64,000 nt of DNA. Origin: Planctomycetota bacterium (GTDB lineage Bacteria; Planctomycetota; UBA1135). Location of the stretch: the NCBI GenBank assembly GCA_027623295.1, contig JAQBXR010000013.1:1-64000 (forward strand), written 5' to 3'. The position numbers and the translations under genes were made by a program. Positions 40,177 to 49,755 of the stretch are shown piece by piece. Under the pieces are notes generated by a model, which made no database searches, was not told the origin of the DNA, and saw only the letters and a list, made by a program, of their open reading frames with translations. Position 1 is the stretch's first letter; every line of letters begins with the position of its first letter.

Positions 40177-41877
40177 CTAGGATTGCGAGGACAACAAGCT
40201 TTCTGCGGGAAGGATTTGATAGGTGTAACCTTGCTCGGTCAGGAATCGCTGACGCTTCTCGGCAAAATCTTGATCGGACGTTCCTTCACTCACCAGGGTG
40301 TAGAAAGTTGCACCTCGACCGTCCTTCTTCGGTCGTAAGATCCGGCCTAAACGCTGGGCCTCTTCTTGGCGTGAGCCATACGTGCCCGAGATCTGCAGGA
40401 GCACGTTAGCATCGGGCAGGTCAATCGCGAAGTTGCCGACCTTAGAAACCAACAAGACCCTTTCGGTGCCATCGCGGAAGGCTTGATACAGCGTATCGCG
40501 TTCTGGATTTGGCATTTTTCCGGTAATCAAGGGCACGCCTAGTTCCTTTTCCAAAGCATGCAGCTGGTCTAGGTACTGGCCAATAATTAAGACGCGATCG
40601 CTACTGTGCTTTTCGAGCAAGGCAATGAGGGAATCGGTTTTACTTGGGTTCTCGGAAGCCAAACGGAATCGGGCACGTTTGCCAGAAGCCAAGTACTCCA
40701 AACGTAATTCCTCACTGAGTGGAACGCGCACTTCCACACACTCAACCGTAGCGATGTAACCACGCCGTTCCAGGTCTTTCCACGGTGCGTCGTAACGCTT
40801 TGGCCCAATCATGCAAAAGACTTCATCTTCCTTGCCGTCTTCTCTCACCAATGTTGCAGTAAGGCCAAGCCGACGACGCGCTTGAATTTCAGCGGTTGCG
40901 CGGAAAACCGGAGCAGGCAGCAAGTGCACCTCGTCGTAGATAATGAGGCCCCAATCTCCTGAAGAGAACAAGTCGAAGTGGACAAAGTCTTCCGTCTTGC
41001 TCTTACGGTAAGTCAGAATCTGATAAGTGGTCAAAGTAACCGGCTTAATTTCCTTAACCTCTCCGGAATATTCACCGATTTGGTCCTCGGTAAGTTCGGT
41101 TTTATCCAACAACTCACGACGCCATTGACGTAGTGCCACCGTATTAGGCGTGACGATTAAAGTATGCGCGCCCACAGCTTCCATGGAAGCCAAGCCAACG
41201 ATGGTTTTCCCGGCACCGCAAGGCAGAACCACCACACCGCTGCCGCCATCTACGCGACCGCCTTGGTGAAAACTCTCAACCGCATCGATTTGGTAGGGAC
41301 GTAAAGCAAACTCCTCGCCATTGGCCATCGTGGTACGCACCTTGATGTCCAGAGAGGAACCTTGGACATAACCCGCCAAGTCGCGCACGGGATAACCCAA
41401 CTTCATGAGGCGCTCTTTGACTAAACCGCGACGCGCTTTGGTCACCGTGGCAAAACCTTCACCCCTCTCATAAGAGTCAAAGTGGCACACAAGATCGGGA
41501 TCGTGCGACAACTCCGCAAGCACCTTGGGCTCAGTAGTCTCTAGGCGCAGCAATGCCTTATTTTCGGGATCTGCAACCAAGCAGAAAACTTCAGAACGAA
41601 AAAACCAAGTGGTCACTTCCACCTGGAAGTTCTGAGGGATGCCATAGCGCGCATTCTCCGCCAGAAAACTTAAGACTTGGTCTGCATTCATGCCCACCGC
41701 ACCGGCATTCCAAACTGAAACCGGGGTAATCCGGTAGGTGTGCAAATACTCTGGCGACTTGACCAATTCTGTGAACGGCAACAGACCACTACGCATCGCG
41801 ACAAAGTCAGGATGAGCGGTCTCCACCACGATAGTCATATCGCTTTGGAGGATTAACGGGCGGTCGCCGAGGCTCAA
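40177..41877 (-). CDS. bacterial XPB-type DNA helicase
   Basis: A superfamily 2 3'-5' DNA helicase homologous to the TFIIH subunit XPB and to mycobacterial XPB. The 566-aa product has the XPB N-domain (1-170), Walker A PCGAGKT (219-225), DEVH box IIYDEVHLLPA (315-318) and the XPB-specific RED motif LVREDG (345-347). It also has motif III LGLTAT and motif VI QRLGRILRPK. The TTG start at 41877 directly follows the stop of the UvrA-like gene. It is preferred over ATG 41838 because the preceding RPLILQSD aligns with other bacterial XPBs. Its fixed place between a UvrA-like ATPase and an XPB-domain partner points to DNA repair. Confidence 0.93.
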   Translation of the reverse strand: MSLGDRPLILQSDMTIVVETAHPDFVAMRSGLLPFTELVKSPEYLHTYRITPVSVWNAGAVGMNADQVLSFLAENARYGIPQNFQVEVTTWFFRSEVFCLVADPENKALLRLETTEPKVLAELSHDPDLVCHFDSYERGEGFATVTKARRGLVKERLMKLGYPVRDLAGYVQGSSLDIKVRTTMANGEEFALRPYQIDAVESFHQGGRVDGGSGVVVLPCGAGKTIVGLASMEAVGAHTLIVTPNTVALRQWRRELLDKTELTEDQIGEYSGEVKEIKPVTLTTYQILTYRKSKTEDFVHFDLFSSGDWGLIIYDEVHLLPAPVFRATAEIQARRRLGLTATLVREDGKEDEVFCMIGPKRYDAPWKDLERRGYIATVECVEVRVPLSEELRLEYLASGKRARFRLASENPSKTDSLIALLEKHSSDRVLIIGQYLDQLHALEKELGVPLITGKMPNPERDTLYQAFRDGTERVLLVSKVGNFAIDLPDANVLLQISGTYGSRQEEAQRLGRILRPKKDGRGATFYTLVSEGTSDQDFAEKRQRFLTEQGYTYQILPAESLLSSQS

Positions 41878-44800
41878 TTAAGTCGCAAAAAGGGGATGAT
41901 GTTCCCTCCATTCATGCCCGGAATGGGCAAAGGGGAAGCCTGCAATTCTAGAGGAAATCTGCTCCGCCTCCAAGGGAATCCACCCAGCCAAAGCTAAACC
42001 GACCCGTGCCCCTCCAGAACTGGCTGGTCCGACATCCGCTGCAGAAGCCATCCAGGTGGCGAAAGGAGCCAACATACGCGTGCCCCTGGGTAGCCCTCGA
42101 AGCGGCGCATCGAGTTCAAAACTGCCTAGTCCAAACTCCGAAGCCCATGTAAATACAGCATTTAGGCGTGGATGGTCAGCAAAGAGCTGCTGTAGGTCGG
42201 CAATCTTCTGATGGCCGAGATCCATCCATCGCACGCCGCGCTCCTCGAGAGCTGCCATAGCACTTGACCAGCCAGTTCCATGGCAACTGCGACAGGAAAG
42301 AGACCACTCTGGATGCAGCCAAATACGGCGTTTCCCGAGGCAAACAGGGCATCGGTGGGCGGAACGCTGGACATCTAAGTCTTCTGGCCCCCATCCATTG
42401 AGGCGGGCGGTTTCGGACTTCTGGAAGTAACTGCTGAGCTCCCCCTCCACGCTTAAGGCGCTGCGTAAATCGACATCGGCCTTCGCGCGCGGCGGATCGC
42501 ACCACTCTTTCATGGAGAATGGCATAGGAAAAGGCATCGGCGGATCAAGGAGCAGATTTTCCTTGGCCGTAGGAGTGGACTCAAGCGCCCATCCTTCCGG
42601 GTCGGTGAAGTGGAAGATGGAATCGCCCTTGAGCATGCGGGTGGCAAATCGTTTCGCAATCGCGGGAGGCAAACCAGAAAGCGGTTGATCGGCAAGCAAG
42701 ACGACGCCTTGCAGTGGATTTAATAACCAACCGGCCAAACGCGCCGCTTGTTTTTCCAAATCGGTGAGTGAAGTCCAGGTATGCCCAACCGTCCGCGATA
42801 ATAGTGAGGTTCCGGCTAACAACTCCAGGCTCTGTACAAAGAGTGGCGCGATGTCCTCTTGTTCCGCACAAACGCGCAGCACATCTCGCAACGGATAACC
42901 CTCTAACTCCGATGCTTTCAAAGTACCGAGGCGCGCCTCCATCGGAATGTTTGCACGTTCACAATCGCGACACGACTCCGGATGAAAATGCCATTGATGC
43001 TTAAAGCTGTTGGGATCCACCGCCAATGCTTTTCCTTCTCCGAGCAAGGCCGCATGATGCGCGATGTCACGTAAACGCCCTACGGCATCTTCTTGCAGCG
43101 GGTTAAAACGATCAAGCCAAACTAAGTCACCCGACTGCAAAGGCTCCTGCTCCTCACGACGCCAACGTATGGTTTTCCCACCGCGCAAGAAACGTCGAAA
43201 GCCGGCGGCTTGTAACCATGCGCTATGCTCTTTACGTGCCAAAAAAGCATAAGGTAAGGGAGTGGCAAATATGAGGTCATCGGTCTTGGATAAGGTGCGT
43301 GCGGCTTGTTCAAAAGACAACCACGGGCCGCCTCCACCACATCCAGCGCAAACCGAACTGCCGTGGGTTTCCAACACCTTCTGGATAGGCGCGGCTAAGC
43401 CGAGCACTTCCGCTAAATGGGTGCCGCGAGGTGGGTCTACTGGCCACGCGGCAGGCGTCCAATCCTCTTCCATCTGAGCGGAAGACGTCGCACGCTCCTC
43501 GGCTTCGACGCCGACTAAATCATGCAGAAGTGGGCTTCGCATGGCCAATTCGCGGGCCAACTCTTTTTCCAAGTGATGGCGGCCGGAACGTTCAACATCT
43601 TCCTCGAAACGTCGACTCCGCAAGGGTTGACGAGGCGGCGGCAGCGGTGGTTCTAACTCCGTGCGACGCCGAGAAACTAACCAATGCCCAGTTGGAGTGT
43701 CTTTCTTAAGGACCCCTTCCACCTTGCCTTGATAAATCAACTGTCCACCTTCCGCTCCTGCGCCAGGACCGATTTCCATCATCCAGTCCGCGGACCGCAA
43801 AAGGTACTCATGGTGCTCGACCACCCAAAAACTATGGCCATCCTTGCAGAGCTCCCGCAACAACTGCACCACGCGCCGCGCTTCCTGCACCGGCAAGCCT
43901 AAACATGGTTCATCCAGGAGAAACAATTTCGGCGCACCGGGTCGTGCAGTAGAAAGAACTCGCGCCAAAGCGATGCGGCCGCGTTCCCCCAAAGATAGGA
44001 AACGTCCGCGTTCACCAAGGGTGCGATTCCCCATGCCAAGTGCGATGAGATGACGCACCGTATTGCGTAACCTTCCTTTGGCTGGAAGACGCTTTTCCAG
44101 TTTATCCAAAGGTGTGGTCAACCAGTCACGCAAAGGGCGGTTGCGTAAACGCAAGTCCAACAAGTCGTTGCGCAAACCCAATCCATCGCAAGCGGTGCAT
44201 GGAAGATGATGCGCATCGATGGCATAACCATTACAAACCGGACATGCGCCTTTGCCAGGCCGCGCCACTAAAGCACCCGCTTCAATCCCACGAATACGTG
44301 CTTCTTCGCTTGAGGCAAAGGCTGCCCGAACTTCCTGCCAAACTCCGGACAAAGTGGCAATGGTGCTTGCCGGCGACCATCGCAAAGCACGCTCCAGTAA
44401 GGAATGCACACCACCTTCAGGGATTTTACCCTGTACGTTTTCCTCGGCACGAAGTCGTGGAAGAATTTCCTGCTCCAGCAAGGTGCTTTTCCCGCTTCCC
44501 GACACACCGCAAAAAGTCACGACACGCCCTAATGGAACACTCAACTTTTTCATGCTTAAGTGCCGTGCCTTAATCTTCGGGAAGTGCAAATACTCCTTCG
44601 CTTGGGTCGCGGTTGAGGGGTCGTCAACCCAGTCCTCTTGGGGCAACTCATCACGCTTACCTTGGCAGACAACCTTGCCGCCTCCAGGACCACCCTGTGG
44701 CCCTAAAGCCAACCAGTGATGCGCTGCTTCCAGAAACTCACGCGCGGGATCCGCAGTCAAAACGGTGTTGCCTTGTGCCACTAATTCCTGCAGCAAGGCC

Positions 44801-45879
44801 GCCACAGTTTGCCGCTCCTTGCCATGCAATCCCATTCCGGGTTCATCCAACAAAACTGTTTGGCCGCGGCGCACTTGCGCAATCCACGACACCAACTCCA
44901 AACGCCTTGCTTCGCCGAGGGAGAGAGTTCCCAATAAGCGGTCTCCAGCTAGGTGCCCGAGGCCAGTGCGTTGCAACAACTCTAGCCGGCGACGTGCACG
45001 GCCCTGCTTCGGTAACGGTTTCAAGTCGAGCCACTCTTGCAACGGCAAACCCATCCAAGTGGACCATGCCTTGCCATCGAGAATGCGGTCCTGCAGTTCC
45101 AGATTCCGATACCAATCTTCCTGTGCATGGCTCGCGTGCTGCAAACCACACTCAGGACATCGGTCGGCGGCGGCGAAGTTGAAGGTCTGCTGATCCACCA
45201 CCAAGCGCATGGCCACGCCACGGGCTAGGGATGAGGCCAGTGCATCGCGAAGCCGCGTTTCTTGGCCTGAGCGCCACTTAAAACGATCTAATAAGAGCCA
45301 TGCATCTTCCACCAGACGTGAGGGCGCTTCTTCCAGGCGGGCAAGGGTTTTGCCTACGCGATAACGCGTCCATCCCGCTTGAAGGAGAGCAGCGGAATCG
45401 GCATCAGAAGCGGCGGATAACACCAAAACCGTGGAACTCTCTTGCCACCGCTCACTCATAGCCAACAAGCCTTCTACGGAAGGTGGACGCCAAGTGGATG
45501 AGCATGCAGTGCATTGATAGAGACCCTCTTGGGTCCATGCCTTCTGCAAGAGAGACAAGAGATCCAGCACCTCCACCAAAGCAGCCTTCTTACGCCCGCG
45601 CGGAATCTCCCCAGCCGAGGCAATCACCGGATCTAAACCAACCACCCCATCGGCCAAGGGCTTCAACCAAGATTCTTCAAGCCCAGGCAAGGCGCGTGGG
45701 TCTTCAAGAATTTCAAAACGTCGGCGCGAAACGGGTTCCAAAACGCCAAACAGCAAAGCACTCTTGCCGGCACCACTCGGCCCATGCACGGCAGTCCAAC
45801 TGCCGCGTTGCAATTCCAGGTCGAGGTTCTTTAAGTTGCCCGCACGCAAACCCTGCAGACGTATCGAGTCCTCAGACAT
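41878..45879 (-). CDS. giant tandem UvrA-like ABC ATPase with eroded second copy
   Basis: The 1333-aa protein reads as two UvrA copies in tandem. Copy 1: Walker A GPSGAGKS (33-40), zinc pairs CTAC (123) and CPEC (241), signature TLSLGEARRLEL (about 318), Walker B TVLLDEPGMGL (341). Then Walker A GVSGSGKST (458), zinc module CPVC/CTACDG (546-564), signature FLSLGERGRIALA, Walker B LFLLDEPCLGL and H-loop VVEHHEYLL. Copy 2 (about 800-1333) keeps cysteine pairs at 844/847, 970/973 and 1177/1180/1196/1199 and a relic VVLLADQPLSGLP, but has no Walker A. Both signatures of copy 1 read LSLGE instead of LSGGE. Canonical UvrA is about 940 aa; chlamydial UvrA is a tandem of about 1790. It lies 2 bp after the phosphatase gene and abuts XPB. 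Confidence 0.85.
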   Translation of the reverse strand: MSEDSIRLQGLRAGNLKNLDLELQRGSWTAVHGPSGAGKSALLFGVLEPVSRRRFEILEDPRALPGLEESWLKPLADGVVGLDPVIASAGEIPRGRKKAALVEVLDLLSLLQKAWTQEGLYQCTACSSTWRPPSVEGLLAMSERWQESSTVLVLSAASDADSAALLQAGWTRYRVGKTLARLEEAPSRLVEDAWLLLDRFKWRSGQETRLRDALASSLARGVAMRLVVDQQTFNFAAADRCPECGLQHASHAQEDWYRNLELQDRILDGKAWSTWMGLPLQEWLDLKPLPKQGRARRRLELLQRTGLGHLAGDRLLGTLSLGEARRLELVSWIAQVRRGQTVLLDEPGMGLHGKERQTVAALLQELVAQGNTVLTADPAREFLEAAHHWLALGPQGGPGGGKVVCQGKRDELPQEDWVDDPSTATQAKEYLHFPKIKARHLSMKKLSVPLGRVVTFCGVSGSGKSTLLEQEILPRLRAEENVQGKIPEGGVHSLLERALRWSPASTIATLSGVWQEVRAAFASSEEARIRGIEAGALVARPGKGACPVCNGYAIDAHHLPCTACDGLGLRNDLLDLRLRNRPLRDWLTTPLDKLEKRLPAKGRLRNTVRHLIALGMGNRTLGERGRFLSLGERGRIALARVLSTARPGAPKLFLLDEPCLGLPVQEARRVVQLLRELCKDGHSFWVVEHHEYLLRSADWMMEIGPGAGAEGGQLIYQGKVEGVLKKDTPTGHWLVSRRRTELEPPLPPPRQPLRSRRFEEDVERSGRHHLEKELARELAMRSPLLHDLVGVEAEERATSSAQMEEDWTPAAWPVDPPRGTHLAEVLGLAAPIQKVLETHGSSVCAGCGGGGPWLSFEQAARTLSKTDDLIFATPLPYAFLARKEHSAWLQAAGFRRFLRGGKTIRWRREEQEPLQSGDLVWLDRFNPLQEDAVGRLRDIAHHAALLGEGKALAVDPNSFKHQWHFHPESCRDCERANIPMEARLGTLKASELEGYPLRDVLRVCAEQEDIAPLFVQSLELLAGTSLLSRTVGHTWTSLTDLEKQAARLAGWLLNPLQGVVLLADQPLSGLPPAIAKRFATRMLKGDSIFHFTDPEGWALESTPTAKENLLLDPPMPFPMPFSMKEWCDPPRAKADVDLRSALSVEGELSSYFQKSETARLNGWGPEDLDVQRSAHRCPVCLGKRRIWLHPEWSLSCRSCHGTGWSSAMAALEERGVRWMDLGHQKIADLQQLFADHPRLNAVFTWASEFGLGSFELDAPLRGLPRGTRMLAPFATWMASAADVGPASSGGARVGLALAGWIPLEAEQISSRIAGFPFAHSGHEWREHHPLFAT

Positions 45880-45881
45880 GC

Positions 45882-46730
45882 TTAACTCTCTCGATCCCCT
45901 AGATTGGGGAAATCATCGCCTCGATTTTCGGCCAGGATTTGACGCGTAGCTTCGACCAGCTTGGTGGGACCGGCAATGAGATTGGCATCAAACACCCAAT
46001 CGCCTCCGGGGCGCAAAGTGTCCACCACACCTCCAGCTTCTTGTACCAAGAGACCGGCAGCGGCCACATCCCATGGGGAAAGATGCATTTCCCAAAAGGC
46101 ATCGATGCGACCAGCGGCAACGTATGCCAGGTCGATGGCCGCTGAACCCATGCGCCGAATACCGCGTTGGTGCAGGAACATGCGGTTGAAGTTCTCGAGG
46201 TTGTTGTCCGCGAGCAGATGCCGGCGATAAGGAAAACCTGTCGCAAACAAGGAATCCAGGGGTTGGGAGCTGTTTGAGACTTGAATCGACTTTCCATTTA
46301 GGAAAGCGCCACCGCCGCGAATCGCAATGAAGGTCTCTCCCAAACGTGGTAAATGCACGACGGCAACTTCCGGTACCCCACGACGAAGACGGGCAATCGA
46401 TACCGCAAACATCGGCAGTTCATGCACGAAATTTACGGTGCCATCCAAGGGGTCAATGCACCACATCGACTCGGCATTGGGATTGCGCATCGGCTCATTG
46501 GCACTTTCTTCGGCAAGAAAAGCGTCGCTGGGGAAAGCGTCTCCTAAATGCTTCAACAAATAAGCTTCACTGGCCAGATCCGCCTCTGTCACCAAATCGC
46601 GTTTGGCGCTTTTTGAGCCGATCTGATCACTACTTAGTCGCCCGCTCCAATCAAGGAGGATTTTGCCAGCACCCACGGCAAGTTCTTCGGCTTTTGCAAG
46701 CACCCCATCTAACTCCGAGTTTTGGTTCAT
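45882..46730 (-). CDS. inositol-1-monophosphatase family protein
   Basis: A Mg-dependent sugar-phosphate phosphatase of the SuhB/IMPase family (282 aa). It shows LVTEADLASEAYL, the metal ligands AEESAN and WCIDPLDGTVNFVHELP, and the C-terminal WEMHLSPWDVAAAGLLVQEAGG. Substrates of this family include inositol phosphates, fructose-1,6-bisphosphate, histidinol phosphate and PAP; the sequence alone does not choose between them. ATG 46730 overlaps the dacB stop. Confidence 0.9.
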   Translation of the reverse strand: MNQNSELDGVLAKAEELAVGAGKILLDWSGRLSSDQIGSKSAKRDLVTEADLASEAYLLKHLGDAFPSDAFLAEESANEPMRNPNAESMWCIDPLDGTVNFVHELPMFAVSIARLRRGVPEVAVVHLPRLGETFIAIRGGGAFLNGKSIQVSNSSQPLDSLFATGFPYRRHLLADNNLENFNRMFLHQRGIRRMGSAAIDLAYVAAGRIDAFWEMHLSPWDVAAAGLLVQEAGGVVDTLRPGGDWVFDANLIAGPTKLVEATRQILAENRGDDFPNLGDRES

Positions 46731-48175
46731 GCTTCTTCCTGAAGGAACTGAGTGAAAAACTCAGTTTGCAAGGCTTGAAAACGGCGATTGTTGGTGTTCT
46801 TGTTCTTGGAGCGATCGAAATTGACCAAAAAGGAAAACACTGCGATACGATCATCCGGCAATAACAAATAGCCACTCAAAGAACTTGCTCCAAGAATGAA
46901 CCCAGTTTTCGCATGCAAACGTTGCGGTGCAAAGATGGCATCCTTAAATCTCGGTTTCAAACTGCCGTCCACTCCACCAATCGGTAGGGTGTCAAAGAAT
47001 AAAGCTCCACGTGGGTGTTCTGCCATGGCACGCAGGATGGCGCACATCTCCTCAGCAGTACAGGTGTTTAAGTCTTCGCTATCGGAGCGAGTCAAGCCGC
47101 TGCCATCGGCCTGTTTAAAGGTCAAATCTCGCTTGAGAGCTTCACTTAAAACTTCGTGAATCGCTGCGATGCCAGAGGCGTAATCACCCGCTTGTTTGCG
47201 CTCGGCGCCCAGAGTTTTCAACACCACCTCGGCCAGAAAGTTATCGCTTTCCTTGTTGGTAACCACGAGCACATCGGCAAGGGTCCAAGCGGAGCGCCAA
47301 TCGAGTAACAACTCGCCGGAGCTCTCTGCTGCACTGGAGTCTAAATGCCGAACTTCCTCGACGGTAACGCCATACTTAAGCAACGCAGTCTTTAGCCATG
47401 CGGCATACAACACCTGAGGATCTTGCACCGCAAAACGCACACTCTCCTCCTTACCACTCAAGGAAGGAGCCACCATAATTTCATTGGGTTGACTTCCCCA
47501 CCATGCAGAAATCGACTGGCCGCGTTTTTGGGCATACCGAATCTTCATACCTTGGGAGACATCAGGCAGCGTCCAGACCTTGTCGCCTGAAATGTAAACT
47601 TCGAGGACTCCGCCTTCGACCGATAGCGCGGAAACCGGGGCGCAATAAGTGGCTTGCGCTTGATTACTAGGCCAACCGGAATGCCGAACCTGGTCGCCAA
47701 AATAACGCCCATCTAACTCCAAGACGGATAGGGTTGTTTTACCGTGCTGCTTCAAAGAATCCGCCATATCGCGCGCAAAACGATCGGCATAATCGACATC
47801 GCCAATGCGGCGCAGGGATGGATCACCTTTCCCTACCACGCGCACGATGTCCTCGTTCAGATAGACCTCGGTATACCAACGATAGGTGTCCTCCAGCGCC
47901 ATTAAGGCTGCTGTGGTGGTAAGGATTTTGGTGTTCGATGCCAGACTTTGCGGGTCATCGCCACGGAAATCGTAAAGGACTTCGCCATCCAACAACGCAA
48001 CATGCACCGCGACTTCGAGGAAGCGCTCGCCATCCACCGCAGCCAGCATCGCATCCAATTCTGGACGCGCCATCTGCGGCGATGCCACGGCATCCACCTG
48101 CCCGGCCTGTGCGGCAAGGCCAGCAGGTGCCCAACACAACAGAATGGCACTAAGGCCAATCCGCATGCTCGCCAT
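46727..48175 (-). CDS. dacB: D-alanyl-D-alanine carboxypeptidase/endopeptidase (PBP4 type)
   Basis: A low-molecular-weight class C penicillin-binding protein that trims or opens peptidoglycan crosslinks in the periplasm. The 482-aa product has a signal peptide (RIGLSAILLCWAPAGLAAQ), SxxK as SNTK (80-83), SxN in KESDNFLAEV and KTG in HAKTGFILGASS. Between SxxK and SxN lies the large insert typical of PBP4. Its presence implies that the cell makes peptidoglycan. The ATG overlaps the stop of the M28 peptidase gene. Confidence 0.92.
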   Translation of the reverse strand: MASMRIGLSAILLCWAPAGLAAQAGQVDAVASPQMARPELDAMLAAVDGERFLEVAVHVALLDGEVLYDFRGDDPQSLASNTKILTTTAALMALEDTYRWYTEVYLNEDIVRVVGKGDPSLRRIGDVDYADRFARDMADSLKQHGKTTLSVLELDGRYFGDQVRHSGWPSNQAQATYCAPVSALSVEGGVLEVYISGDKVWTLPDVSQGMKIRYAQKRGQSISAWWGSQPNEIMVAPSLSGKEESVRFAVQDPQVLYAAWLKTALLKYGVTVEEVRHLDSSAAESSGELLLDWRSAWTLADVLVVTNKESDNFLAEVVLKTLGAERKQAGDYASGIAAIHEVLSEALKRDLTFKQADGSGLTRSDSEDLNTCTAEEMCAILRAMAEHPRGALFFDTLPIGGVDGSLKPRFKDAIFAPQRLHAKTGFILGASSLSGYLLLPDDRIAVFSFLVNFDRSKNKNTNNRRFQALQTEFFTQFLQEEA

Positions 48176-49755
48176 TAGGGGCGTACTCCTTCAAATGCCA
48201 CGGCCCACGCACAGGCGGTATATAACTTCGCGATTAAGGAGATTTTCTGGCCATCGATGGTTTCAGCGATGTCGGTTGGCTGGTGGTAGGACTTGTTGGA
48301 ATTGAGGTCGGCTTCAAAGAAGAACAGACCCACCACTCCCTGCTGATGGAAACTGTACTGATCACTACGCGCATACAAATCACGCCCTTGTTCATTGTCC
48401 ATCTTTAATGGACTCTTAATCCGCTTATGCATGTCCTCGACCAAATCAGTCCATCCCGGGCGATCCCAAAGACCGCCGATGTTGATTTTCTTGGTGTCGC
48501 CGCGCCCCACCATGTCCATGTTCAACATGGCCACAGCATTTTTTAGCGGAAAGACTGGTTCTTCGCAGTAAGCCTTGGAACCCAGTAATCCCATTTCCTC
48601 TCCCGTAAACCAGAGAAACAGGATGTCGATTTCGGGTTTGGTCCCAGACAAGCCTTGCGCGACTTCCAACAAGGCAGCACTGCCGCTTGCATTGTCATCG
48701 GCGCCTGGGCGCAACTGAAAACGAACGTTATCGGCCGTCACATCGAAACCAACGTGATCCAAGTGTGCGCCCAAAACAAGATGTTGGCCATCCCCCAATT
48801 TCCCAGGGAGAAGGGCTGCCAAGTTGAAGGAATTGCGATTGCCGCTCTCCCATGCCACGCCGAGACGAATCTCGACGCCCTTTTTAGTTTTCAACGTTTT
48901 GGCCTTCTTCAATTTCTCCATGCTGTAATAAAGCGCGGTGAAGTCCTCGTCAAAAATCCGCCCTGCAACCTCTCGGGAAACCGACATAACCGGAAAGGCC
49001 GGCAAGCCAAAGTTCTGCTGTAAACCTACTGGGCCGGCATTCCGGGTGTCCACAAAAGGCGACATGCCTGGTACCGGGAAGGTTTCGTCGATCAACATGC
49101 CCGGATCAGGGATTAGCACCAAAGCTATTCCACCGGCTTTTTCAATTTCATCCGCCTTCAGCTTCACTTCCGAATAACGCGTTGAGGCGGTGCCATCGAA
49201 ACGACGAGATTTAGGGTCATCCGCAAACGGTTCGCGGGTGAAGGCGAAAACGATTTTACCCTTTACATCATTCTTCTTAATGTCCCGCCACTTTTCATTT
49301 TTGGAATCAATCGCGTAACCGATGAACACGCCTTCACCAAAAGCACTTTCTTCATGGCTACCGATGATGGGTACAAAATCTTTCTCCAACACCAAAGGCA
49401 TTTCCTCCTTTAGGCCGCTTACTTCAAACTGACTCTCGGCACCAGCAATGACACATCGCACGGCAACGGGAACCCGAAAGGATTCGCCATTGGCCGGTTG
49501 ATAACCCAAAGCTTCCAGTTGCTCCTCCACATATTTTGCAGCCTTGTCGTGCCCTGGAGTTAAGGTGCCGCGGCCACCCATGCCAGGTGCGGCGAGAATT
49601 TGCACGTTGTCATAGCTATCCTCCTCCGAAATCGTCGCCAGCACTTCCTCCAAAGTAGTGCGCTCGTAAACCTTAGCTGTGGTGTCAGGTTCTTGCGCCC
49701 AAAGGGTTGGCGGAATCGCAAGAAGAGCAGTAAGGAGGAAGAGGATGAGTTTCAT
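48175..49755 (-). CDS. secreted M28-family zinc aminopeptidase
   Basis: The 526-aa product has a signal peptide (MKLILFLLTALLAIPPTLWAQ) and a PA-like inserted domain (about 110-270), then the M28 catalytic domain. Ligands are His in LGAHLDHVGF, Asp in GADDNASGSAALL, catalytic Glu pair in LWFTGEEMGLLGS, Asp in LNMDMVGRGD and His in YSFHQQGVVG. These enzymes remove N-terminal residues from peptides outside the cytoplasm. ATG 49755 overlaps the galE stop; the track start lies inside galE and gives no signal peptide. Confidence 0.92.
   Translation of the reverse strand: MKLILFLLTALLAIPPTLWAQEPDTTAKVYERTTLEEVLATISEEDSYDNVQILAAPGMGGRGTLTPGHDKAAKYVEEQLEALGYQPANGESFRVPVAVRCVIAGAESQFEVSGLKEEMPLVLEKDFVPIIGSHEESAFGEGVFIGYAIDSKNEKWRDIKKNDVKGKIVFAFTREPFADDPKSRRFDGTASTRYSEVKLKADEIEKAGGIALVLIPDPGMLIDETFPVPGMSPFVDTRNAGPVGLQQNFGLPAFPVMSVSREVAGRIFDEDFTALYYSMEKLKKAKTLKTKKGVEIRLGVAWESGNRNSFNLAALLPGKLGDGQHLVLGAHLDHVGFDVTADNVRFQLRPGADDNASGSAALLEVAQGLSGTKPEIDILFLWFTGEEMGLLGSKAYCEEPVFPLKNAVAMLNMDMVGRGDTKKINIGGLWDRPGWTDLVEDMHKRIKSPLKMDNEQGRDLYARSDQYSFHQQGVVGLFFFEADLNSNKSYHQPTDIAETIDGQKISLIAKLYTACAWAVAFEGVRP

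Noticed and set aside
41838-41877. ATG 41838 as the XPB start
   Set aside because: It would drop the RPLILQSD segment that aligns with the N-terminus of other bacterial XPB proteins, so the TTG at 41877 is preferred.
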